A stretch of 12,242 bases of DNA, from the NCBI GenBank assembly GCA_964491425.1, contig CAZBFR010000027.1:1-12242 (forward strand). The letters run 5' to 3'. The notes beneath the pieces were generated by a model, which searched no databases, was not told where the DNA came from, and saw nothing but the letters and a program-made list of their open reading frames with translations. The DNA is from CAYFMS01 sp964491425. GTDB lineage: Bacteria > Patescibacteriota > Patescibacteriia > UBA9934. Each line of letters begins with the position of its first letter. Position 1 is the stretch's first letter. This document shows, in pieces, positions 5,949 to 12,242 of this stretch. The position numbers were made by a program, and so were the translations under genes.

Positions 5949-7077
5949 GTTCTTCGGTGTACTCAATCTTTTCATTTGGCTCAATTCCAACTTCATGGAT
6001 CGACCGTCCCGTTGGCGTTAACCATTCGGCGATCGTAAGTTTAATTGCCGAACCATCCTTAAGATCATGGAGCTGTTGGACCGTTCCCTTTCCATAGGTT
6101 TGCTCTCCGATAAGATATCCAAGTCCATAGTCCTGGAGCGCTCCCGCAAGAATTTCGGATCCCGAGGCCGACCCGCCGTTTACAAGAACCGCGGTTGGAA
6201 TACCGGCAAGCGTCGCAACACTTCCCGCCGAATAGGCTTCTTGTTTTTCTTGCATTCTTTCAATCACAACGGTCTGATTTCCCGTCCAAAAACCGGTAAC
6301 GTTAATCGCCTGATCGAGAAGCCCTCCCGGGTTATCGCGAAGATCGAGAACAATTCCTTTCGCTCCCTCGCTCTTTACCGCCTGCACAGCTTTTGTAAAT
6401 AGGCGCGTTGTATCCTCGTTAAACATATGGATCGAAATCACCATAATTCCATCGGCACGCATTTCGTACTCGACACTCTCAATCGTGATTTCGTCGCGCA
6501 CAATCTTTACATCGAAAGGCTTTGCCGTCCCTTCTCGAAAAATTGTAAGCGTTACGGTCGAACCTTTCTCTCCACGAATTAACGAAACCGCCTCGTTAAC
6601 CGACATCCCATACGTATCCGTCTCGTCAATCGCGAGGATTAAATCGTTTGCGCGAAGTCCCGCGTTTGACGCCGGGCTATTTTTAATCGGTGCAACAATA
6701 ACGATATTGTCTTCCTTTGTATCGATCTCCGCACCAATCCCTGAAAACGTTCCCGCGACCTCTTGGTTAAACTCCTCGGCCTCGGTAGGCGTAAAAAAGA
6801 CGGAGTACGGATCGTCGAGCCCTTCGATAAGCCCGTGCATCGCCCCGTAAAACAGGTCGCGTTCGGAAACGGGTTGGTGGACATATTCGTCCTTAATAAG
6901 CGCCCAAGCGTTCCAAAACTCGCGAAAATCAACATCTTCGCTTCGAACCGTTCCAAGATTCAAGACATTCCCCTCCCCCTCCGGAACGGGATTTTTTGAA
7001 GTAACATGGCCAAATTGATAGCCGAGAACAAAAAGAATCGCACAACCGGCAAGAAGGAACCACTGGCTCTTTTTCAT
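5881..7077 (-). CDS. S41-family C-terminal processing protease (CtpA/CtpB-like)
   Basis: S41 peptidases cut or degrade envelope proteins from their C-terminal ends. Numbering from ATG 7077 (398 aa), a membrane anchor lies at about 5-23 (WFLLAGCAILFVLGYQFG) with a KK start. Next come the helical N-terminal region, the GTFSGIGAEI segment leading into a PDZ domain (about 110-195), and the protease core. The catalytic triad is S305 (GGSASGSE), K330 (TYGKG) and Q334, with Ser-Lys spacing 25 and Lys-Gln 4 exactly as in B. subtilis CtpB. RDNPGG is also present. A GTG at 7095 would add six residues; ATG gives the typical anchor. The gene starts 22 bp after rfbD, and its last 68 bp or more also encode the Nudix N-terminus. 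Confidence 0.95.
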   Translation of the reverse strand: MKKSQWFLLAGCAILFVLGYQFGHVTSKNPVPEGEGNVLNLGTVRSEDVDFREFWNAWALIKDEYVHQPVSERDLFYGAMHGLIEGLDDPYSVFFTPTEAEEFNQEVAGTFSGIGAEIDTKEDNIVIVAPIKNSPASNAGLRANDLILAIDETDTYGMSVNEAVSLIRGEKGSTVTLTIFREGTAKPFDVKIVRDEITIESVEYEMRADGIMVISIHMFNEDTTRLFTKAVQAVKSEGAKGIVLDLRDNPGGLLDQAINVTGFWTGNQTVVIERMQEKQEAYSAGSVATLAGIPTAVLVNGGSASGSEILAGALQDYGLGYLIGEQTYGKGTVQQLHDLKDGSAIKLTIAEWLTPTGRSIHEVGIEPNEKIEYTEEHAKQNATPQLDAAIVYLKGQIN

Positions 7078-7099
7078 ACCCTGCCAGTCTAGCACACTT

Positions 7100-7963
7100 C
7101 TAAACCGCCTGCATCTTCGTTAAAAACTCGCGGAGAGCCTCGATTCTTGGGCGAAGCGGGGCTGTTTTCGTATTAAGAAGTGGGGCAAATTTTGGACATT
7201 TCGCCGGACGAGGGAAAGCGGAGGACAAAACCGGAGTTCGTGGCGTCGTGACGCTTGCAAGCTCGAACACTTCCTCGGCAAATTCATACCAAGTAACCGG
7301 TTTCCCGCTATTCACAAGATGATACACACCACCTTTTGCTTTTTCTAAAATAAGTTGGAATGTCGCCTCCGCGAGATCCGGAGCATAAGTTGGACAACCG
7401 ACTTCTTCATTTACGATCGTAAGAGACGGCTTCTCTTTCGCGAGTTTAAGCATCATCGCAACAAAACTCACCTTCGAACCTTCGGTTGCTCCCGGTTTTC
7501 CAAAGAGTTTCGAAAGTCGAATAATAAGCGCGTCTATATTCGCCATTTGTACAAACACTTCGCCTGCAAGTTTCGTCTCGCCATACTTCGAAATCGGACG
7601 CGGAAGATCGTACTCGCGGTACCCTTCGACCCTCGTCCCCTCAAACACATAGTCGGTACTATAATGTACAAAGCGTGCCTCGTAAGCCTTCGCCGCCTCT
7701 GCGAGATACTTTGGGCCCAGTGCGTTTACCGAATACGCAAGGTCAAAAAACGCCGGGTCCTCAACGCGGTCGACAAGGTTGTACGCGGCGGTGTTCACGA
7801 TTACTTGCGGGCGGTTTTTTGCAACGAACGCAAACACGTCCGAACGATTCGTAATATCAAGCTCCGTTCGATCGGTCGCGATAATTTCGTGTCCCGCGGA
7901 TTCAAATACGCGAACAATCTCTTGTCCAAGCATTCCTCCCGCTCCCGTAACTAAAACGCGCAT
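7100..7963 (-). CDS. rfbD: dTDP-4-dehydrorhamnose reductase
   Basis: RmlD carries out the last step of dTDP-L-rhamnose synthesis, NAD(P)H-dependent reduction of the 4-keto group. The 287-aa protein is an extended SDR: nucleotide motif GAGGMLGQ at 7-14, NTAAYNLVDRVE after strand 4, STDYVF at 102-107, and catalytic Y127/K131 in YGETK. The C-terminal substrate region carries the RP...L...K pattern (PRPAKCPKFAPLLNTK). ATG 7963 starts the canonical MRVLVTGAGG and lies one base after the rfbC stop (TAATATG); the frame is open far upstream, but that part is shadow of rfbC. No SD is seen, so coupling to rfbC is likely. The product feeds cell-surface rhamnose glycans. Confidence 0.95.
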   Translation of the reverse strand: MRVLVTGAGGMLGQEIVRVFESAGHEIIATDRTELDITNRSDVFAFVAKNRPQVIVNTAAYNLVDRVEDPAFFDLAYSVNALGPKYLAEAAKAYEARFVHYSTDYVFEGTRVEGYREYDLPRPISKYGETKLAGEVFVQMANIDALIIRLSKLFGKPGATEGSKVSFVAMMLKLAKEKPSLTIVNEEVGCPTYAPDLAEATFQLILEKAKGGVYHLVNSGKPVTWYEFAEEVFELASVTTPRTPVLSSAFPRPAKCPKFAPLLNTKTAPLRPRIEALREFLTKMQAV

Positions 7964-7964
7964 A

Positions 7965-8507
7965 TTAAAATCGTATATTTGCGCCGGCAAGTCTCGGCGC
8001 CTTCTCGTCGCGACCCGAAAGAATCGGTGCTCCGGAAAGCGGCCACTCAACCCCAATCTCCGGTTCGTCAAATCGAATATTTGCGTCAAGCGCCGGATCG
8101 AACGTTTCACTGGTTAAGTACAATACGTCGCTATCCTCGTACGCAAAAAATCCGTGCGCGCAATAGCTCGGAACAAACATGATCCGACGATTTTGTGCCG
8201 AAAGTTCAAAGCCAACCCACTGTAGGTACGTCGGCGAGGATTTACGCAAATCAACAATAACGTCAAAAATCGCTCCGCTCGTACACTGGACAAGTTTCCC
8301 CATTGCCTTTGGAGGATGCTGGAAATGAAGCCCCCGTAAAACCCCCTTCGCGGACCGCGAAAAATTTGCCTGCTTTGGCGTAAACGAAAGTTCAAGGCCA
8401 CGGAACTTTTCTTCGTTATAGAACTCGAAAAAACATCCGCGCTCGTCGCCAAACACTTGCGGCTCGAGAAGAAATGCCCCTTCGATTGGAAGCGCTTGTT
8501 TTTTCAT
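7965..8507 (-). CDS. rfbC: dTDP-4-dehydrorhamnose 3,5-epimerase
   Basis: RmlC epimerises C3 and C5 of the dTDP-4-keto sugar, the third step to dTDP-L-rhamnose. The 180-aa cupin has the expected length. The catalytic base H61 sits in GVLRGLHFQ, K71 follows (MGKLVQ), and the acid Tyr is Y130 in VLYLTSETFDP, matching M. tuberculosis H62/Y132. AHGFFA and the C-terminal LSGRDEKAP, with the Asp that pairs with the His, are present. The second conserved aromatic of the YxxxxxYxP segment is Phe (F136) instead of Tyr, probably tolerated. ATG 8507 gives MKKQALPIEGAF, one base after the rfbB stop (TAATATG), with GGAA about 9 nt upstream as a weak SD. Confidence 0.96.
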   Translation of the reverse strand: MKKQALPIEGAFLLEPQVFGDERGCFFEFYNEEKFRGLELSFTPKQANFSRSAKGVLRGLHFQHPPKAMGKLVQCTSGAIFDVIVDLRKSSPTYLQWVGFELSAQNRRIMFVPSYCAHGFFAYEDSDVLYLTSETFDPALDANIRFDEPEIGVEWPLSGAPILSGRDEKAPRLAGANIRF

Positions 8508-8508
8508 A

Positions 8509-9516
8509 TTATTTCGTTCCAAATTGTAAGGTGTACCACTGCCTATAGGCCGAGCTTTGGCGAATCGGCCGCCACCACGCCTCGTTTTTTCGGTACCATT
8601 CGACCATATGGGCAAGCCCTTGATCGAACGTAAGCGTCGGCGACCACCCAAGCTCCGTTTGCACCTTCGAAAAATCGATCGCGTAACGCCTATCCTGTCC
8701 CGGTCGATCCTTAATAAACTCAATCATATCGTCGGTTACCCCCATCGTTCTTACAAGGCGCTGCGCCGTTTCTCGAATCGAAAGTTCGGCGTTACCGCCC
8801 ATCAAGTACGTCTCCCCGATCCGCCCACGATCAATTACCGCGAGAATTCCGAGCGCGTGGTCGCGCACATGAATCCAATCCCGAATTTGTGTCCCGTCGC
8901 CGTGGACCGGAACTTTTTGCCCATCCAAAATATTGGTAATCGAGATCGACAAGAATTTTTCAGGGTACAAAAACGGTCCGTAATTATTCGTACAATTTGA
9001 GATCGTCGCTTGGAGTTTATGCGTATGGATTCCGGCACGAACAAGGTGATCGCTCGCGGCCTTCGTTGCGCTATAAGGGTTGCGCGGAGCGTAAGGCGAT
9101 AATTCGCTAAACTTTTCGTCCGTAGGACCAAGTTCGCCAAACACTTCGTCGGTTGAAACGTGATGGAAGCGCTTACCAAATTTGATACACGCGTCGATTA
9201 ATCGTTGTGTTCCGAGAACATTCGTTAAAATAAATGGTTCATTGTCGATAATCGATCGGTCGACGTGCGTCTCCGCCGCAAAGTTCACAACAAGATCAAC
9301 GCGCGAAACGAGGTCTTCAACAAGTTGCTTGTTCACGATCGAGCCGTAAACGAATCGGTAACGCGGATCGATTTGCAAATCAAGCGTATTTGTAAGATTT
9401 CCGGCGTAAGCGAGGGCGTCAAGGTTGATAACCTGCCAGTCCGGTTTTTGCTCGAACAAAACACGGATAAAATGAGACCCGATAAATCCGCACCCTCCGG
9501 TAACGAGAACCTGCAT
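8509..9516 (-). CDS. rfbB: dTDP-glucose 4,6-dehydratase
   Basis: RmlB is the second enzyme of dTDP-L-rhamnose synthesis, turning dTDP-glucose into the 4-keto-6-deoxy sugar with bound NAD+. The 335-aa extended SDR carries GGCGFIGSH at 7-15, NFAAETHVDRSI at 78-89, the active-site STDEVFGEL at 121-129 (T122, D123, E124), and Y148/K152 in YSATK. NCTNNYGP, PEKF, GDGTQIRDWIHVRDHA and DRPGQDRRYAID cover the nucleotide-sugar site. Start ATG 9516 matches the family N-terminus; no good SD. It is 26 bp from the HIT gene and leads the rfbB-C-D set. RmlA (glucose-1-phosphate thymidylyltransferase) is absent from the window and must be encoded elsewhere if the pathway is complete. Confidence 0.97.
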   Translation of the reverse strand: MQVLVTGGCGFIGSHFIRVLFEQKPDWQVINLDALAYAGNLTNTLDLQIDPRYRFVYGSIVNKQLVEDLVSRVDLVVNFAAETHVDRSIIDNEPFILTNVLGTQRLIDACIKFGKRFHHVSTDEVFGELGPTDEKFSELSPYAPRNPYSATKAASDHLVRAGIHTHKLQATISNCTNNYGPFLYPEKFLSISITNILDGQKVPVHGDGTQIRDWIHVRDHALGILAVIDRGRIGETYLMGGNAELSIRETAQRLVRTMGVTDDMIEFIKDRPGQDRRYAIDFSKVQTELGWSPTLTFDQGLAHMVEWYRKNEAWWRPIRQSSAYRQWYTLQFGTK

Positions 9517-9542
9517 AATAGGCTCACTTAACCGTTTTTTGC

Positions 9543-9947
9543 TTATTCGGTCAAGAGACGGTGCACGGCGTCAAGTTCTTCGGTGGTCGGAGTTGTTTTT
9601 ACGAAGGTGCGTGGGACCCCGTCGTAACGAGGCATAAAGTGTAGGTGCGTGTGGAATACATCCTGTCCGCCGGAAATTCCATGATTTAACCCAAGATTGT
9701 AACCCGTTGCTCCGAGCGCTTTAAGCACTTTTGGGGCGAGTCGGTGGGCGGTAGCCATAATTGCTCGCGCGTCTTCTTCGGACCCGTGGCTCAAACAATC
9801 GGCGTGGGTTTTTGGAATAATTTGAAAATGTCCTTTTGACACAGGACCGATATCGAGGAATGAAAAGGTCGTTTCATCTTCGTCGATTTTTCGCGAGGGA
9901 ACCGTGCCGGCAATGATCCGACAAAAGAGGCAATCAGGGTTTGTCAT
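9543..9947 (-). CDS. HIT-family nucleotide hydrolase/transferase
   Basis: This is a 134-aa protein of the histidine-triad family, which hydrolyses nucleoside phosphoramidates, AMP-lysine-type adducts or dinucleoside polyphosphates. The triad HxHxH is H99-T-H101-L-H103 (VFHTHLHFMPR), with the N-terminal DCLFCRIIAG..PSRKIDEDE typical of the HINT/Hit branch. C6 and C9 with downstream His residues (H48) probably bind structural zinc, as in B. subtilis Hit. SKGHFQIIPKTH is the usual central motif. The start ATG 9947 lies inside the end of the upstream 53-aa gene (14-bp overlap) and has no SD. With the Nudix gene it adds a second nucleotide-cleaning enzyme to the unit. Confidence 0.95.
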   Translation of the reverse strand: MTNPDCLFCRIIAGTVPSRKIDEDETTFSFLDIGPVSKGHFQIIPKTHADCLSHGSEEDARAIMATAHRLAPKVLKALGATGYNLGLNHGISGGQDVFHTHLHFMPRYDGVPRTFVKTTPTTEELDAVHRLLTE

Positions 9948-10095
9948 AGTAGAGGGTTAGTAGAAGAAGCACGATACAAGGCACGCAAAGAATATAAAAC
10001 GGAATGATAAATGAAACAAATCCCGGGCGGACCGCTTCCATAGCGAAAAAGAGCGGGATCGAGAGAAACGAGACAAGAAGAGAGAATCGAAGCAT
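9934..10095 (-). CDS. 53-aa two-helix membrane protein, unknown function
   Basis: No family is recognised. The protein is nearly all hydrophobic: helix 1 about residues 3-19, a short VRPG turn, then helix 2 about 27-49, with a charged YYDKP end, suggesting a hairpin in the cytoplasmic membrane. ATG 10095 is one base after the stop of the 468-aa gene (TAATATG); the open frame extends to 10209, but that portion shadows the upstream gene. It overlaps the HIT start by 14 bp. The tight junctions on both sides support it as a real translated gene. A subunit or accessory role for the neighbouring envelope proteins is an inference. Confidence 0.6.
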   Translation of the reverse strand: MLRFSLLVSFLSIPLFFAMEAVRPGFVSFIIPFYILCVPCIVLLLLTLYYDKP

Positions 10096-10096
10096 A

Positions 10097-11503
10097 TTAG
10101 AGGCCAAACGGGAGACGCGCTCGAATAGCGCGGAATAATTCCTTTCCGCGAAGCGGAGGTTTATTAAACACCACCTCGATTTTCTCCACCTCAAAGGATC
10201 GATCTTCAACGCCGAGATAGGGCGCGGAAAGCGCGAACGTAATTACCCCGCCCTCGTCGAGATAGGGCGCAACCGCAAATGTCTGTTCGGCAATCATTGT
10301 TCCGTTTTCTTGCAAAACAGATTGATAGCTCGTTAAGATCGCGTCGATTTTTCGAGCGTTGAGGTCGGTAGAACCCGTAAGGATCGCACCCTCCGGATTA
10401 AAGAACATGTCGGCGGAGAATGCGAACATTCCGTCCGTCGTAAGCTTTACGTCGCCTCGCGGGACGGTAACGGGAAGAAGTCCCGGTTCCGTCGTTGAAA
10501 GGTAGGCCGTAGCGTGTGGGGCGAGAATTTGAAGCGTCTCGCCTCCGATACGAATCGTTTGTACGCCTTCGACGTGGAGGGTGTCGGACGCAAACTGTTT
10601 CCCGTCTGTAATAAGTTCTTGTCGCAGCTCCTCGTCCTTCCACCCGACTTGATCCCCTATCGAAACTGAATTTTGGAAGACGAGTTTCGAGAGAGGGGTT
10701 GTCATTTTACGCAAAAACAGGTCGCTTGTCGTAACCCATTCGAGGCGGTAAGGACCCTCGGGAAGACCCTCGAGATAAATCGTAAGAGGAACCTCCGTAA
10801 ATTCTTGATTCTTCGTTGTATTTCCGTCGTCTACAAGGACAACTTCGTGTACCACCTCGCTCCGTTCATTCGTCACTCGAAGTGTAAGCGTATCTTCGCC
10901 CATTGTGCGATTTACGTCGGTAAAGAGAAGGCTGACCGCGAGCGGTTCGTTTTTAATATAGGTGGCCGCGCGGTGGGATCCGCGAAGCGATGTTTCGATC
11001 GTTCGGGTTTGCGAGGCGGCGCGGTACCCCTTAATCCGAAATGGGATTGGGTTTTCGGCGTGATAGAGAGCAAGGTTTTCCGCGTCCTCGAGCGGCTCCC
11101 CGTCGCGGGTAAAGTAGCGAAGGCCGTTCGCGTACACTTCGCGAGGCCAGGCGAGCGTTTCGAGCGTTTGATTATAAAGGGGGCGAAGGCCAAACGCACG
11201 CGAGAGCGGATTCGCGAGCGGCCCGAGCTCGATAAGCGGAGTGTTGTGCGGATCAAGGGAAACGCGAACCGTGAGCGTTTCATACTCGGAACTCGGAGGT
11301 CGAACGGTAAAATAGACGGGCTCGTCAACAACGACCCACCCTTCGAGTCGCTCGGACGGCGACAATGAACTAATAAACGGCGATTGTTCGTTTAAACGTA
11401 GCTTCGCTTTTCGTTCACCGTCGATTTGTAAATCGATGAAAAACAAAACGAGAAAAAGCGTAAAGGGGACGAGTAAAATCGCAATGCGAGGAAGGAGTCT
11501 CAT
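10097..11503 (-). CDS. 468-aa exported/membrane-anchored protein, unknown family
   Basis: I recognise no family. The N-terminus MRLLPRIAILLVPFTLFLVLFF is a signal anchor (helix about 6-24); the remaining 440 residues have no further clear membrane helix and should lie outside the membrane. They look strand-rich with alternating polar/hydrophobic residues and many Thr/Val (for example TLTLRVTNERSEVVHEVVLVDD), suggesting several beta-sandwich-like domains. Only the Cys-free, acidic character stands out; no catalytic motif is evident. Start ATG 11503 overlaps the stop of the upstream multi-spanning protein (ATGA), and its own stop is joined to the 53-aa gene by TAATATG. The position after a probable membrane glycosyltransferase and before dTDP-rhamnose genes suggests a surface-glycan or S-layer-related role, which is inference. 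Confidence 0.85.
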   Translation of the reverse strand: MRLLPRIAILLVPFTLFLVLFFIDLQIDGERKAKLRLNEQSPFISSLSPSERLEGWVVVDEPVYFTVRPPSSEYETLTVRVSLDPHNTPLIELGPLANPLSRAFGLRPLYNQTLETLAWPREVYANGLRYFTRDGEPLEDAENLALYHAENPIPFRIKGYRAASQTRTIETSLRGSHRAATYIKNEPLAVSLLFTDVNRTMGEDTLTLRVTNERSEVVHEVVLVDDGNTTKNQEFTEVPLTIYLEGLPEGPYRLEWVTTSDLFLRKMTTPLSKLVFQNSVSIGDQVGWKDEELRQELITDGKQFASDTLHVEGVQTIRIGGETLQILAPHATAYLSTTEPGLLPVTVPRGDVKLTTDGMFAFSADMFFNPEGAILTGSTDLNARKIDAILTSYQSVLQENGTMIAEQTFAVAPYLDEGGVITFALSAPYLGVEDRSFEVEKIEVVFNKPPLRGKELFRAIRARLPFGL

Positions 11504-12242
11504 AGCTTAATAATACGGTAAAGCGATTCGGCACCAATCGTTTCGACAAGCTCAATCGTAAGTCCCGAAGGTTGTAGTCGAACCGTACGAAGATACGCGA
11601 GATCCGTTTCCGGAAGCGTAATGCCAAAATAATACACGGGAGCCGTTTCGACCATTTTCGGGATCCAGTAGTAGGTGCGTTCGCTTCGTAGTGGATGCAC
11701 GACTCCTCGCTCGGGATAGAGGTATTTATCCGCGTAATCGGTAATTACAAGCGACTCGTCCTCGGTAAGAGATGAAATGCGTTCTTTTGTTTTTGTATTC
11801 TCAAGAAGAACCGAGCGGGTTTTTAATAGTCCGTCATGCCCAAATAACACGAGCGCGAGACTCGAAAGAAGGAATGGAACGAGTAGAAGCGCGACGATTC
11901 GAGTTCGCTCGCGAGCAATAACAAAGAATGCTCGCGCGATAAACGGTGTCGTTAAGACAAAGATCGGGAGAAAGTAACGAATATAGGAATTTCCAAGTGT
12001 GATAACCGTTTTGTCCGGGTTATCGAAGAACACCCAGCTCGCGTAAACAAGAATTAGGTACGAGGAAATCGCTCCAGTAAGAAAAAGATAGGGGCGCGCA
12101 CGCTTTGGTAACGCCACGATACCAAGACAAACAAATACGGCGACCCAGGGGAAAATGACAAAAAGATAATTTACGGAGTTACGAAGGATTGCGCGTTCGT
12201 GAATTCCAAACGGGAAAAGAACCCCGAGAATACCGGGATAAT
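11500..12242 (-). CDS. Multi-spanning membrane protein, C-terminal part (GT-C glycosyltransferase-like), truncated by window edge
   Basis: The visible 246 residues are open to the window edge, so the start lies outside; a GTG at 12117 is only internal. Four membrane helices are evident at about 25-44, 50-72, 87-108 and 113-133 of the visible part, followed by a 110-residue soluble C-terminal domain. The segment GNSYIRYFLPIFVLTTPFIAR and the helix-rich body with an extracytoplasmic tail resemble GT-C (dolichyl-phosphate-mannose or ArnT-like) glycosyltransferases common in CPR genomes. The catalytic acidic residues of that fold sit in the first loop, which is not visible, so this stays probable. 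It is coupled by ATGA to the 468-aa gene. Confidence 0.7.
   Translation of the reverse strand, partial: YPGILGVLFPFGIHERAILRNSVNYLFVIFPWVAVFVCLGIVALPKRARPYLFLTGAISSYLILVYASWVFFDNPDKTVITLGNSYIRYFLPIFVLTTPFIARAFFVIARERTRIVALLLVPFLLSSLALVLFGHDGLLKTRSVLLENTKTKERISSLTEDESLVITDYADKYLYPERGVVHPLRSERTYYWIPKMVETAPVYYFGITLPETDLAYLRTVRLQPSGLTIELVETIGAESLYRIIKL

Noticed and set aside
7355..7954. Plus-strand 199-codon open frame antisense to rfbD
   Set aside because: The rfbD frame has all SDR motifs; this antisense product is Arg/Lys-rich without recognisable features and lacks SD or promoter. It is likely a by-product of codon bias on the other strand.
10673..11368. Plus-strand 231-codon open frame antisense to the 468-aa gene
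   Set aside because: The minus frame has a signal anchor, ATGA coupling and TAATATG junction; the plus product is very basic with no domain. Because the sense gene is itself unrecognised, rejection is a little less certain than for the others.
12115..12117. GTG as the start of the membrane protein at the window end
   Set aside because: The frame continues open for 41 further codons to the edge and encodes another membrane helix (NYLFVIFPWVAVFVCLGIVAL), so the GTG is internal.

Overview
The window reads as a compact bacterial chromosome segment, most likely from a Patescibacteria/CPR organism of Parcubacteria or ABY1 type. This placement is an inference. It rests on very tight gene packing, many starts without a visible Shine-Dalgarno (SD) sequence, a CTP synthase whose central motif reads GKYFSTGDFILSDAY (as I recall from CPR and archaeal relatives), and several envelope proteins with no recognisable family. 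The standard code fits; I see no stop reassignment. No rRNA, tRNA, CRISPR array, insertion sequence or phage gene was recognised.

Layout. (1) 1-1666, minus strand: an MFS transporter followed downstream by a small membrane/coiled-coil protein with its own promoter, then a 14-bp hairpin that pairs fully only in the minus-strand RNA. (2) 1667-2090, plus strand: a 92-aa acidic protein of unknown function. It has the best expression signals in the window (TTGACT-17-TATATT promoter, AAAGGAGGT SD, strong intrinsic terminator) and codon use unlike its neighbours. (3) 2111-3247, plus: alanine racemase, with a strongly altered substrate-pocket motif. (4) 3248-3350: a convergent intergenic region with two tandem 16-bp palindromes that differ by compensatory bases, plus a G8 run. 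(5) 3351-12242, minus: eleven consecutive genes that look like one long transcription unit. In transcription order they are the C-terminal part of a multi-spanning membrane protein (GT-C-like), a 468-aa exported protein of unknown family, a 53-aa membrane protein, a HIT hydrolase, RmlB, RmlC, RmlD, an S41 C-terminal processing protease, a Nudix hydrolase, ribosomal protein bL9 and CTP synthase.

The long unit joins cell-surface glycan work (dTDP-rhamnose synthesis, a probable membrane glycosyltransferase, exported proteins, an envelope protease) with nucleotide housekeeping (HIT, Nudix, PyrG) and translation (bL9). RmlA, the first enzyme of dTDP-rhamnose synthesis, is not in the window. Gene junctions are stereotyped: four have the exact form TAATATG (stop, one base, start) and two have ATGA overlaps, mostly without an SD, which points to coupled translation. 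The most unusual items are the 92-aa gene, the unknown exported/membrane trio at 9934-12242, the compensatory tandem palindromes, and the altered alanine racemase motif.
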